Source of the DNA: Clostridia bacterium | GTDB taxonomy: Bacteria; Bacillota; Clostridia; Oscillospirales; Acutalibacteraceae | Reading direction: 5' to 3' | DNA: 64,000 bases | Assembly (NCBI GenBank): GCA_017623615.1 | Contig: JAGAOT010000013.1 | Coordinates: 62,001-126,000, forward strand | Part shown: positions 7,903 through 15,968 of the stretch, in pieces | Numbering within the stretch: the stretch's first letter is position 1 | How the letters are laid out: each line of letters begins with the position of its first letter | Made by a program: the position numbers and the translations under genes | The notes under the pieces: model-generated | What the model was told of the DNA's origin: nothing | The model's input: only the letters and a program-made list of their open reading frames with translations | Databases searched by the model: none

Positions 7903-9576
7903 ATGAACGGATTTATATATTTTTTATCATATGTTTTGTCGTTGATTATTGCTCTGCCGTCGATAATCTTTTCTTGGGGCGGCGTGGTTAATGACTACAG
8001 CTTCAAAATTGATGCATCTCAAATCGGCAGTTCCTTACCCAACGTTGTGAGCAACGTCAATATTTGGAGCATGCAGGACAGCAATCAGTTCACCGATTTG
8101 AAGATTAATGAAGAATACAACATCGGCGACTTTGTTGAGTATGTTCAGCTTATGCAGTGCACGGGCGGCAACGCTTCAAGAGATTTGTTTAAAGACCCGA
8201 ATAATTATGATGTGCTTGATGACTATGACTTTTCAAGCCTTGTTGCCAACTGCAAGGGCATTATTGAGCTTGGCGCAAAGCCGCATTTAAAGCTCGGCAG
8301 CGTGCCTCTCAAATATTCATCACAAGCGCAGATGGGAGAATCTTTCGGAACTAACATCTATCCGCCCGATGATTATAACGTTTACTATAATTATATCGCC
8401 GCAATGGCGCAGGCGTTGGTTGATGAGTTCGGTGCGCAGGAAGTGCTCAAATGGCGTTTCGGTGTTATGACCGAATATGAAAATGACGATTGGTTTATGG
8501 CTGTTGACAAAACCCCCGAAAGCTCTGCCGAGGCATATATGAAGCTTTATGACTACACGGTGGCCGCGCTTCAGGATGTTATCGGCGAGGATGTTTTTGT
8601 GGGCGCGCATTCAATGACCGTTACCGAGGGCTTGTGGGATGAAAGGCTGTTTATCAACCATTGCGCAAGCGGCATGAATTATAAAACAGGCAAAAAAGGA
8701 ACAAGACTCTGCTTCCTTTCCGCCTCTTTCTATGATTATTCACCCGGCGAATACACATCAGGTAAAACCTTGCCCGAAACAATAGAGTTTTTGCAGAAAA
8801 GTGCCGACGAAGCGGGGCTTGAGGGCTTGATTTTCGGCATTGACGAGGGCAGGCTGCTTTGCGGAAACGCAAGCGGCGCAGACGATAACCAGCTTTTTAC
8901 AAGAGTTGTCGGTTACACATATCAGGCGGCTTACGATGCGCGTATTTACAAACAGCTTTTCGACTGCGGCGGCGATTATTTTTCCGCGTGGGGTTATCTT
9001 TCAAACGGCTTGTTTGACGGCAATCCGACGGTAAGCTGGCACGTTGCAAAAAATATTTCGCGCTTTGCGGGTGCGAAAAGAGTGAACACCGAAAAAACTC
9101 AAAACGGCGTTATATATAATGCGCAGGTGGACTGCGTTTCGGCTTATGACGAAGAAAGCGGCACGCTTCGCGTTATGGCATACAACTTCAAAAACGATGT
9201 CGATTACAAGAAAAGCATTGATTTGAGCCTTGAGATAAATGCACCGCAGTTTAACGGCAAAACCGTTGAAATAGCTGCATATACCGTTGACGACAACTGC
9301 AATTATTTTGACGAATGGGTCAAGGACAGGGAAATCTACGAAATCGGCGATGAATGCTTCGGTTGGTCGCCCGATGACCCGCAGATTGACTCCGCCGTAA
9401 CGCTTAAAAACGAGGCGGCAAGAAACATATATTTCACCGAGCTTCGCGGAAAATATGCCGAATGCTCGCGCCTTGAGCCCGTTGTTACAACGGCATCGGT
9501 TGAAAATTCCGCTATAACACTCAATACACAGCTTGCACCCAACGGCGTTGTATTTTATGAAATTAAAATTAAATAA
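7903..9576 (+). CDS. putative clan GH-A glycoside hydrolase (GH39-like), membrane-associated
   Basis: A 557-residue protein with an N-terminal hydrophobic segment (residues 3-27) and no standard cleavage motif. The middle reads as a TIM-barrel hydrolase: KPHLKLGS, then VLKWRFGVMTEYEND near residue 190 as a likely acid/base strand, ASFYDYSPGEY near 270, and IFGIDEGR near 310 as a candidate nucleophile strand. The order resembles GH39-like xylosidase/iduronidase folds. The C-terminal about 170 residues look all-beta (TLRVMAYNFKNDVDY and following). It follows the oxidoreductase by 12 bases with SD AAAGGAG and ends the operon. Family membership is a by-eye inference; the substrate is unknown. 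Confidence 0.6.
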   Translation: MNGFIYFLSYVLSLIIALPSIIFSWGGVVNDYSFKIDASQIGSSLPNVVSNVNIWSMQDSNQFTDLKINEEYNIGDFVEYVQLMQCTGGNASRDLFKDPNNYDVLDDYDFSSLVANCKGIIELGAKPHLKLGSVPLKYSSQAQMGESFGTNIYPPDDYNVYYNYIAAMAQALVDEFGAQEVLKWRFGVMTEYENDDWFMAVDKTPESSAEAYMKLYDYTVAALQDVIGEDVFVGAHSMTVTEGLWDERLFINHCASGMNYKTGKKGTRLCFLSASFYDYSPGEYTSGKTLPETIEFLQKSADEAGLEGLIFGIDEGRLLCGNASGADDNQLFTRVVGYTYQAAYDARIYKQLFDCGGDYFSAWGYLSNGLFDGNPTVSWHVAKNISRFAGAKRVNTEKTQNGVIYNAQVDCVSAYDEESGTLRVMAYNFKNDVDYKKSIDLSLEINAPQFNGKTVEIAAYTVDDNCNYFDEWVKDREIYEIGDECFGWSPDDPQIDSAVTLKNEAARNIYFTELRGKYAECSRLEPVVTTASVENSAITLNTQLAPNGVVFYEIKIK

Positions 9577-9580
9577 TCGA

Positions 9581-9630
9581 AAAGCACCGCAGCAACCCTT
9601 ATTAAGTGTCGCCCTTGCGGTGCTTTTTTT
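9581..9630. terminator. bidirectional terminator between convergent operons
   Basis: An 11-bp stem AAAGCACCGCA / TGCGGTGCTTT followed by T8 on the plus strand; on the minus strand it lies just past the lipoprotein gene and ends in CTTTTCG. Confidence 0.85.
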
Positions 9631-9631
9631 G

Positions 9632-10510
9632 TTATTCTTCTGTATCAAGATAGTTGTCGCTGTTGTTGGTGTAAAGTATATCAAGGGTTTTGAGTGTTTG
9701 ATTATAAAGGATAAAAACTCCGTATTTTGTGCCGTTAACATTTTTGGTCAGGTCAACCGAAAGAATGTCGCAGCCGTCAGCTTTTGAATAAGCAAACGGA
9801 CCTACAAATCCTGCTCTGCCGAGCTTATCTACATAGGCATTAACCTCGGTTTCTTCCACGCCTGCAAAGCAGTCATCGCCTACAAAATCCCAATGCCAAT
9901 AGGGTGATTCAAAAGTGCCGTTAAATTCGGTTGTTTCGGATTGGTTGGTTTCATCGTGACCGCAATATTTTCCCGTGCTTTTTGTGATGCCCTCAAACTT
10001 CGGGAAAAACTGTGTGAGTGCCTCGGGAAAATTATTGCTGCATTCAACTATATCCAAAACAATTTTTAAATCGCCGTTGTCAAGAGCCTCCGCTTTATTA
10101 ATGCGGATAAGATGTTCGCCGTCTTGCCAATGGCCGTAATATCCTGCGGGATAGTATTCCGTTGTGTCCTCAAACTTTCTGAAGCCGCCCTTAAAGCCGC
10201 TTTCTTCTATTTTGCCCGCAAACAGAAAGAATTCGTTTTCGGGGCAGATGAAATAGAGCCTGAGCCAATCCGCACGGTAGCTTCCGCTTTTTTCACCTGC
10301 GCTGCCTTTTGAAAAATAGAAATCATACATTTTTTCGGGCGGAGCAGGGAACTTGGCGGGCAGGGGAGCGGTGCGCCAGTCCGTTTCATATTTAACCGTG
10401 CTTTCGGGCGCGGTGGATTGAGTTGTTTCCACGGGATTTTCGGTCTGACCCGTGCATGCGCACAAAAACAGAGTTGTTGCCGATATAAAAAGAGCGATTA
10501 TTTTTTTCAT
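9632..10510 (-). CDS. lipoprotein of unknown function
   Basis: A 292-residue exported protein with a lipoprotein signal: MKKIIALFISATTLFLCAC, the lipid-modified Cys being residue 19, followed by a Thr/Ser/Glu/Pro-rich linker (residues 20-45). The mature part has many aromatic residues (YYPAGYYGHWQDGEH) and two similar-looking halves with GF(K/V)G motifs (ESGFKGGF and RAGFVGPF), hinting at an internal duplication of an alpha/beta module. No known family was recognised. SD is AAGGAGAAT before ATG 10510, and it has its own promoter. It would be anchored outside the cytoplasmic membrane. Confidence 0.75.
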   Translation of the reverse strand: MKKIIALFISATTLFLCACTGQTENPVETTQSTAPESTVKYETDWRTAPLPAKFPAPPEKMYDFYFSKGSAGEKSGSYRADWLRLYFICPENEFFLFAGKIEESGFKGGFRKFEDTTEYYPAGYYGHWQDGEHLIRINKAEALDNGDLKIVLDIVECSNNFPEALTQFFPKFEGITKSTGKYCGHDETNQSETTEFNGTFESPYWHWDFVGDDCFAGVEETEVNAYVDKLGRAGFVGPFAYSKADGCDILSVDLTKNVNGTKYGVFILYNQTLKTLDILYTNNSDNYLDTEE

Positions 10511-10539
10511 GTAATTCTCCTTGGTTTTTCGTTCCTAAT

Positions 10540-10568
10540 ATTTTAACACGGTATTTTTCTTTTGTAAA
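10540..10568 (-). promoter_or_regulatory. sigma-A-type promoter of the lipoprotein gene
   Basis: Minus strand TTTACA (10568-10563), 17-base spacer, TAAAAT (10545-10540). Confidence 0.6.
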
Positions 10569-10572
10569 TACC

Positions 10573-10601
10573 TATACATTAACGGCTTTTTGTGATATAC
10601 T
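10573..10601 (+). promoter_or_regulatory. extended -10 promoter of the rluA-like gene
   Basis: TATACA (10573-10578), 17-base spacer, TATACT (10596-10601) preceded by TG at 10593-10594, an extended -10. Confidence 0.6.
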
Positions 10602-10630
10602 CAAAAAATCAAGGATAAGGAGGGGAGAAA

Positions 10631-11509
10631 ATGCCGAGAAATATTGATTACACCGTGCCGCCTGAATATGACGGACGGAAAACCGTTCATTTTTTGCGCG
10701 GATACTGTGGTTTTTCTTCGCGCCTTATGCGCAAGGTCAAGTATGCGCTCAAATGCAACGGCGAGCCGACCCGCACCATTGATATAATTAAATGCGGCGA
10801 TATAATCAGCGTTTCAATCCCCGATGATGATGCCCTGCCCGAAATCACCGAGGCGGAAATTGATATTCTTTATGAGGATGAGGATATTCTTGTTATCAAC
10901 AAGTCACCGTTCATGGCAATGCATCCCACCCACAACCATCAGGGCGATACGCTTGCAAACGCAGTTACGGCTTATCTGACCAAAAAGGGAAAAAGTGCGG
11001 CTTTCAGGGCCGTCGGCAGGCTTGATAAAGGCACTTCGGGTGTTGTTGTCTGCGCGATAAATCCTCTTTCCGCGTGCAAACTTTCGGGCAGGATTGAAAA
11101 GGAATACTGCGCTCTTGTTCAAGGCGAATTAAAAGGCGAGGGCAGGGTGGATGTTCCGATTTACCGCCCCGACCCGATGAAAACTCTGCGTGCATGCTCA
11201 TATGAGCTTGGTGTTGAGCCGGCATTCACAAACTGGCGGGTTGAAAAAAGCTTTAACGGCGCAACTCTTATAAGTCTGCGGCTTGAAACGGGCAGGACTC
11301 ACCAAATAAGGGTGCATATGGCTTTTTCGGGTCATCCGCTTGCGGGCGACACGATGTACGGCGATTTTATGCCCGAAATCGGTCACCAGCTTCTGCATTG
11401 CCGCCGATGCTTTTTTGACCACCCCGTAACGGGTGAAAAAATGAAGTTTGAGGCCCCGTTTCCGCCGGATTTTGCCGAAGCACTCACCAAACTTGGTAAA
11501 ATTGAATAA
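10631..11509 (+). CDS. RluA family pseudouridine synthase
   Basis: A 292-residue enzyme that isomerises uridine to pseudouridine in rRNA or tRNA. Residues 1-65 are an S4-like RNA-binding domain (KVKYALKCNGEP, KCGDIISVSIP). The catalytic domain has the signature GRLDKGTSG with the catalytic Asp at residue 132, and the RTHQIRVHM motif near residue 225 that forms the uridine pocket. SD AAGGAGG lies before ATG 10631. RluA, RluC/RluD-like and YjbO/YlyB-like paralogues cannot be separated by eye, so the target nucleotide is left open. Confidence 0.9.
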   Translation: MPRNIDYTVPPEYDGRKTVHFLRGYCGFSSRLMRKVKYALKCNGEPTRTIDIIKCGDIISVSIPDDDALPEITEAEIDILYEDEDILVINKSPFMAMHPTHNHQGDTLANAVTAYLTKKGKSAAFRAVGRLDKGTSGVVVCAINPLSACKLSGRIEKEYCALVQGELKGEGRVDVPIYRPDPMKTLRACSYELGVEPAFTNWRVEKSFNGATLISLRLETGRTHQIRVHMAFSGHPLAGDTMYGDFMPEIGHQLLHCRRCFFDHPVTGEKMKFEAPFPPDFAEALTKLGKIE

Positions 11510-11564
11510 ATATCCGATTTGAATGCAAGAAAATTGAGATTTTGTTATAAAAATACAAAACTTC

Positions 11565-11593
11565 TTTACTTTTTATTTTAACAATGCTATAAT
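11565..11593 (+). promoter_or_regulatory. sigma-A-type promoter of the amino acid ABC transporter operon
   Basis: TTTACT (11565-11570), 17-base spacer, perfect TATAAT (11588-11593), 34 bases before the ATG. The short leader leaves no room for a T-box or riboswitch. Confidence 0.7.
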
Positions 11594-11626
11594 ACATGTA
11601 TCTTGAAATTGACGGAGGTAACTCTA

Positions 11627-12379
11627 ATGAAGAAATTTGTTAAAATTTTGGCAGTTGTTATGATTGTTGCTCTTTCCGCAACTCTCCTTTTCGCTTGCGG
11701 CGGTCAGGAAGATACCGGCAGAGAAAAGCTTATCATGGGCACAAACGCGGCATTCCCTCCCTATGAGTATTATGAGGGCGACAAAATCGTGGGCATTGAC
11801 GCTGAAGTAGGTGCACTTATCGCTGAAAAGCTCGATATGGATTTTGAAATCCTGGATATGGATTTCAACGGCATTATCAGCGCAGTTCAGAACGGCGTTG
11901 TTGACATCGGCATGGCAGGCATGACAGTAAGAGAAGACAGACTTGAGCATGTTAATTTCTCAACAACATACGCAAAGGGCGTTCAGGTTGTTATCGTTAA
12001 GGAAGGCTCCGATATCAAAACTCTCGACGACCTTGCAGGCAAGCTCATCGGTGTTCAGGAAGCAACAACCGGTGACGCATACGCAAGCGAAGATTACGGC
12101 GAGGAAAATGTTAAGAGATACACAAACGGCGCAGCAGCAGTTGCTGCTCTTCAGAGCGACATCGTAAACGCTGTTATCATCGACAACGAGCCCGCAAAGG
12201 CATTTGTTGCCGCTAACGAGGGTCTTACAATCCTTGAAACAGCTTATGCAGACGAAGATTACGCAATCGCAGTTGCAAAAGAAAACACAGAGCTTCTCGA
12301 AAAGATTAACACCGCTCTTGCAGAGCTTACCGCAGACGGCTCAATCGATGCAATCGTTAACAAGTATATCCCCGCATAA
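11627..12379 (+). CDS. polar amino acid ABC transporter substrate-binding lipoprotein
   Basis: A 250-residue family-3 (PF00497) periplasmic-type binding protein. ATG 11627 is chosen because GGAGG lies 9 bases upstream; the TTG at 11603 has none. The lipobox LLFACGG places the lipidated Cys near residue 25. The ligand-binding signature GTNAAFPPYEYYEGDKIVGI and the GMAGMTVREDR block are typical. Together with the permease and ATPase it imports a polar amino acid (arginine, glutamine, histidine or cystine are all possible). It uses aca/gca codons more than its neighbours, consistent with high expression, and a hairpin after it would make its mRNA more abundant than that of the downstream genes. 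Confidence 0.92.
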   Translation: MKKFVKILAVVMIVALSATLLFACGGQEDTGREKLIMGTNAAFPPYEYYEGDKIVGIDAEVGALIAEKLDMDFEILDMDFNGIISAVQNGVVDIGMAGMTVREDRLEHVNFSTTYAKGVQVVIVKEGSDIKTLDDLAGKLIGVQEATTGDAYASEDYGEENVKRYTNGAAAVAALQSDIVNAVIIDNEPAKAFVAANEGLTILETAYADEDYAIAVAKENTELLEKINTALAELTADGSIDAIVNKYIPA

Positions 12380-12395
12380 ATTATTTTAAAAAGCG

Positions 12396-12428
12396 TTAAG
12401 GGCAGGCTTTCGCTTGCCCTTAAATTTT
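12396..12428 (+). terminator. intercistronic hairpin (partial terminator or mRNA-stabilising)
   Basis: A 12-bp stem TTAAGGGCAGGC / GCTTGCCCTTAA with one G-U pair and a 4-base loop, then ATTTTGT. It sits between the binding-protein gene and the permease gene, where such elements raise binding-protein output. Confidence 0.7.
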
Positions 12429-12447
12429 GTGAAAGGCAGATTAAGGC

Positions 12448-13311
12448 ATGAGAGATTTCAGAATGTCTAAAAAAGCGTTTGCAGCCATAATGGCGTTGGT
12501 TATTGCCGTTTCGGTTGCAAGCTTTGCTTTCCCCGCATTCGCTTCTGCCGCCGAAACCGCGCAGGAAGCGGGCGGCATAGGTGCATTTTTTGTTGAACTG
12601 AAAGACGGTATTGTTGAAGCTTTTGTTGAGCTTAAGGACGATGTTTATAATGTTCTTATCAAGAACGATAATTATAAGCACATAACCGACGGCTTGCTTG
12701 TTACCATTGAAATAACGCTTGCCGCTCTGCTTATAGGCCTTGCAATAGGCTTTTTGGTTGCAATTATCCGCTCAACTCACGATAAAACCGGCAAATTCAA
12801 GTTCCTCAATTCAATTTGCAAGCTTTATCTGACGGTTTTCAGAGGCACTCCCGTTATAGTTCAGCTTTTGATAATCTATTATCTGTGGCTCGGCAAGGCA
12901 GGTGTTCATGAAAACATCGCGGCGATAATTGCTTTCGGTGTCAACTCCGGCGCATATGTTGCCGAAATAGTCCGCTCGGGTATCATGTCGATTGACAACG
13001 GTCAGTTTGAGGCGGGCAGAAGCCTTGGCTTTAACTATGTTCAGACCATGGTTTATATAATTCTTCCGCAGGCACTCAAAAATGTTTTGCCCACCCTTGC
13101 AAACGAATTTATCGTTCTCCTTAAAGAAACCTCGGTTGCAAGCTTCATCGCCGTTAAGGATATGATGAAGGGTGCAAATGCGCTTGTCGGCTTCACCTAT
13201 AACATGAACATACCCTACATAACGGTTGCGGTTATCTATCTTGTAATGGTGCTTGTTCTTCAAAAGGGTGTCAGCATGCTCGAAAGGAGGCTTCGCAACA
13301 GTGACCACTGA
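12448..13311 (+). CDS. amino acid ABC transporter permease with signal-peptide-like extension
   Basis: A 287-residue HisM/GlnP-type permease. The conserved part runs from about residue 75 ([20 protein letters not shown]) and carries the EAA loop [20 protein letters not shown] that docks on the ATPase. The first 35 residues look like a separate secretion signal ([20 protein letters not shown], then FPAFASAAE) followed by a charged helical linker (residues 45-75). Usual permeases of this family are about 215-225 residues and lack this. It lies between the binding protein and the ATPase and overlaps the ATPase start by 11 bases. The transporter call is firm; the role of the extension is unknown. 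Confidence 0.9.
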   Translation: MRDFRMSKKAFAAIMALVIAVSVASFAFPAFASAAETAQEAGGIGAFFVELKDGIVEAFVELKDDVYNVLIKNDNYKHITDGLLVTIEITLAALLIGLAIGFLVAIIRSTHDKTGKFKFLNSICKLYLTVFRGTPVIVQLLIIYYLWLGKAGVHENIAAIIAFGVNSGAYVAEIVRSGIMSIDNGQFEAGRSLGFNYVQTMVYIILPQALKNVLPTLANEFIVLLKETSVASFIAVKDMMKGANALVGFTYNMNIPYITVAVIYLVMVLVLQKGVSMLERRLRNSDH

Positions 13312-14044
13312 TAATGTTTTGATAAAAGTTACGGGGCTTCAAAAAAGCTTCGGTTCTCTTGAAGTGTTAAAAAATATTAACACCGAAATCAAAAAAGGCG
13401 AGGTTGTTGTTGTTATCGGTCCTTCGGGCTCGGGCAAGTCAACATTTCTCCGCTGCCTTAACAGGCTCGAAGAGCCTACGGGCGGCACAATAGAGCTTGG
13501 CGGTGTTGACATAACCGACAAAAAGGTTAACATCAATAAGCATCGCGAGAAGATGGGCATGGTTTTCCAGCAGTTCAATCTTTTCAACAATCATACAATC
13601 CTTAAAAACATCACGCTTGCGCCCGTTAAACTCGGCATAATGAAAAAAGCCGAAGCAGAGCAGAGAGCAATGGAGCTTCTCAAAAGAGTCGGTCTTGAAG
13701 AAAAGGCGAATGCCTATCCCTCACAGCTTTCGGGCGGTCAGAAGCAGAGAGTTGCCATTGTCCGCGCGCTTGCAATGAATCCCGAGGTTATGCTTTTCGA
13801 CGAGCCCACCTCCGCGCTTGACCCCGAAATGGTCGGCGAGGTGCTGGACGTTATGAAAGAGCTTGCACAGTCGGGCATGACGATGATTGTTGTTACCCAC
13901 GAAATGGGCTTTGCAAAGGAAGTCGGCTCCAGAGTAGTGTTTATGGATGAGGGTGTTATCATGGAAGAAAACGCACCCGATGAATTTTTCGCAAATCCGA
14001 AAAACCCCAGGCTGAAAGACTTCCTTTCAAAAGTGCTTATATAA
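13301..14044 (+). CDS. polar amino acid ABC transporter ATP-binding protein
   Basis: A 247-residue GlnQ/HisP-type ATPase. GTG 13301 is chosen because AAAGGAGG (13283-13290) lies 10 bases upstream; a frame extending to 13253 would run deep into the permease. Walker [13 protein letters not shown] signature LSGGQKQR, Walker [15 protein letters not shown] and the H-loop VVTHEMGFA are all intact. It energises uptake by the preceding permease and binding protein and ends the operon at a strong terminator. Confidence 0.93.
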   Translation: MTTDNVLIKVTGLQKSFGSLEVLKNINTEIKKGEVVVVIGPSGSGKSTFLRCLNRLEEPTGGTIELGGVDITDKKVNINKHREKMGMVFQQFNLFNNHTILKNITLAPVKLGIMKKAEAEQRAMELLKRVGLEEKANAYPSQLSGGQKQRVAIVRALAMNPEVMLFDEPTSALDPEMVGEVLDVMKELAQSGMTMIVVTHEMGFAKEVGSRVVFMDEGVIMEENAPDEFFANPKNPRLKDFLSKVLI

Positions 14045-14048
14045 AAGC

Positions 14049-14077
14049 AAGAGCTGTTGCGTTCTGCAACAGCTCTT
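14049..14077. terminator. bidirectional intrinsic terminator
   Basis: A perfect 12-bp stem AAGAGCTGTTGC / GCAACAGCTCTT with a 5-base loop, between convergent genes; the minus side is followed by GCTTTTAT. Confidence 0.9.
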
Positions 14078-14082
14078 ATTCA

Positions 14083-15030
14083 TTAATAAACAATGTTTTG
14101 CGGTTTACCGTTAAAAAACGCTTCAACATTTTCACGGCAGATTTTCATAAGCCTTTCGCGCGTTTCAAAACCCGCCCATGCAATGTGAGGCGTGATATAA
14201 CAGTTTTTTATGCCGAGCAGAGGGCAGTCTGTTTTCGGCGGCTCGGTTGAGAGCACGTCAAGCCCTGCGCCCGCAATAATGCCCGTGTTCAGCGCATCGG
14301 CAAGGTCTTTTTCGTTAACCACCTGACCTCTTGAAGTGTTAATGAGTATGGCGGAATTCTTCATTTTAGCGAGAAACTCCGCATTTACCATGCCCTCGGT
14401 CAGCGGGGTCAGCGGGCAATGAATGCTCACAAAATCGCTCTTTGCAAGCAGCTCATCTTTATCGCAAAAAACAACGTTTTCAAAAGGCGCGGGGTGGTTG
14501 GTTGCTGCTATAACGTTCATTCCGAAAGCTTGCGCTATTTTTGCAACCGCTTTACCAATCTTGCCGAAGCCGATTATTCCGAGCGTTTTGCCCGAAAGCT
14601 CCGCAAGCGGGGTTTTCCAATAGCAGAAATCTGCGCATGCACTCCATTCGCCGGCGTGAACGGAATCGCTGTGGAGCGAAACGGCGTTGGTGTGCTCCAA
14701 AATAAGCGCAAAAACAAGCTGGGCAACAGCCGAGGTGCTGTATGACGGGATGTTGCAAACGGGGATGCCCTTTTCCCGGCAGTAATCCCAGTCAACTATG
14801 TTGTAGCCCGTGCTCAAAAGACCTACATATCGGAGTTTCGGCAGAGTTTCAAGCAAATCTCTGCGGAGCGGAGTTTTGTTGGTTATAACAATTTCGCAGT
14901 CCTTTGTGCGCTCGGCAACAAGCTCGAGGGGAGTGCGGTCATAAACCGTGCAGTCGCCAAGGCGCATGAGCCAATCCCATGAAAGGTCGCCGGGGTTTGT
15001 TGTGAAGCCGTCAAGAACGCATATTTTCAT
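14083..15030 (-). CDS. D-2-hydroxyacid dehydrogenase (glycerate dehydrogenase-like)
   Basis: A 315-residue NAD(P)-dependent enzyme that interconverts 2-oxo acids and D-2-hydroxy acids. ATG 15030 follows GGAGG by 7 bases; an upstream in-frame ATG at 15051 has no SD. The Rossmann motif is LGIIGFGKIGKAVA (near residues 145-158). The catalytic triad is visible as Arg in NTSRGQVV, Glu in LSTEPPKTDCP and His in ITPHIAWAG. The NPGDLSWDW N-terminus and overall form match hydroxypyruvate/glycerate reductases. It is transcribed alone, with an extended -10 promoter. Confidence 0.9.
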   Translation of the reverse strand: MKICVLDGFTTNPGDLSWDWLMRLGDCTVYDRTPLELVAERTKDCEIVITNKTPLRRDLLETLPKLRYVGLLSTGYNIVDWDYCREKGIPVCNIPSYSTSAVAQLVFALILEHTNAVSLHSDSVHAGEWSACADFCYWKTPLAELSGKTLGIIGFGKIGKAVAKIAQAFGMNVIAATNHPAPFENVVFCDKDELLAKSDFVSIHCPLTPLTEGMVNAEFLAKMKNSAILINTSRGQVVNEKDLADALNTGIIAGAGLDVLSTEPPKTDCPLLGIKNCYITPHIAWAGFETRERLMKICRENVEAFFNGKPQNIVY

Positions 15031-15066
15031 AATGCTTCCTCCGAAAAACAAATCATTTATATTAAT

Positions 15067-15075
15067 ATTATAGCA
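15067..15075 (-). promoter_or_regulatory. extended -10 promoter of the hydroxyacid dehydrogenase gene
   Basis: Minus strand TGCTATAAT; no good -35 is seen at 16-18 bases. Confidence 0.5.
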
Positions 15076-15126
15076 TAACTTGTAAAAAATAAAATACCGA
15101 AAATATGAAATATTTTCTTTATGTTA

Positions 15127-15155
15127 TTGACCCGAGAGAGATAATAAGATAGAAT
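15127..15155 (+). promoter_or_regulatory. sigma-A-type promoter of the VTT-galK-M42-GNAT-yhhN operon
   Basis: TTGACC (15127-15132), 17-base spacer, TAGAAT (15150-15155), 37 bases before the TTG start. Confidence 0.65.
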
Positions 15156-15191
15156 ATAATTGGAAAATTATGTTGGAATAGCGGTGAGGCT

Positions 15192-15968
15192 TTGGAAAAT
15201 AAAAAGAAACCTAAAAAGCTTCTGCTTTTCAGCGGATTAATACTGCTCGCCCTTTCGCTTGCTGTCGGCATTCTTTTGTTTTCGCTCCAATTTGAGGAGC
15301 TTTGGCGCTGGTATGCGCAGGCAAAAAGACAGCTTGCTGAACTTGAACAGTTTATTACCCACATCGACAAGGCGTGGCAGTTTATCGGAGCGATACTTTT
15401 GCTTTTTGCAATAAAAAGCTTTTTCCCAATATATCCCACATCAACGGTATGTTTTTTAACGGGCGTTGTGCTGCCGATGCATCTTGCAGTCCCCGTTAAC
15501 ATAATCGGTTTTGCGGTTTTGCTGACCGTGCGGTATTTTTGGGGCAGACGCTTCGGCGCGGGAAATGCATGGAAGATAATATCAAAAACAGATACACTGC
15601 GAAAGCTTATTCAGCAGGACGGCAAGGGCAACCCCGCTCTGCTTATTGCGCTTCGGCTGATACCGGGCATGCCGATTAACAGCATTTCGGGCATCTACGG
15701 CTCGTTTGATTTCGGCTACGGAAAATTTATTTTGCTGTCAACAATCGGGTTTTTGCCAAAGCTTATATCATTCACCTTTGTCGGCCGCAATGTTTATGAC
15801 CCGCTTTCATCTGGCTTCCTGCTGCCGATAATGCTTTTGCTGTTCTTCACGGGAATTTCAGCTTTGTCCGTTAACGGCGTTTGGACAACGGTTGAAAAAA
15901 TAATAGAGTATTCAAAGAAAAGGAAAAATATAAAATCAGAAAAGAAAGGACTTGCCGAAAATGATTAA
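15192..15968 (+). CDS. TVP38/TMEM64 (VTT-domain) membrane protein
   Basis: A 258-residue protein with about five membrane spans (first at residues 10-30). The VTT/SNARE-associated domain shows KSFFPIYPTSTVCFLTGVVL, the GRRFG stretch and LRLIPGMPINSISGIYGSF, the proline-rich re-entrant region of this family. Related DedA and TVP38 proteins move or scramble phospholipids across membranes. It starts at TTG 15192 with GGTGAGG just upstream. It heads a tight operon whose next gene, galK, overlaps its end by 8 bases. The precise role is unknown. Confidence 0.85.
   Translation: MENKKKPKKLLLFSGLILLALSLAVGILLFSLQFEELWRWYAQAKRQLAELEQFITHIDKAWQFIGAILLLFAIKSFFPIYPTSTVCFLTGVVLPMHLAVPVNIIGFAVLLTVRYFWGRRFGAGNAWKIISKTDTLRKLIQQDGKGNPALLIALRLIPGMPINSISGIYGSFDFGYGKFILLSTIGFLPKLISFTFVGRNVYDPLSSGFLLPIMLLLFFTGISALSVNGVWTTVEKIIEYSKKRKNIKSEKKGLAEND

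Noticed and set aside
9001..9741. A 246-codon antisense frame across the GH39-like gene end
   Set aside because: It crosses a strong terminator and the start of the convergent lipoprotein gene's 3' end and is the codon-bias shadow of a real gene.
11510..11626. T-box or amino acid riboswitch for the ABC transporter
   Set aside because: The leader is only about 30 bases from the -10 box to the start, too short for any such element.
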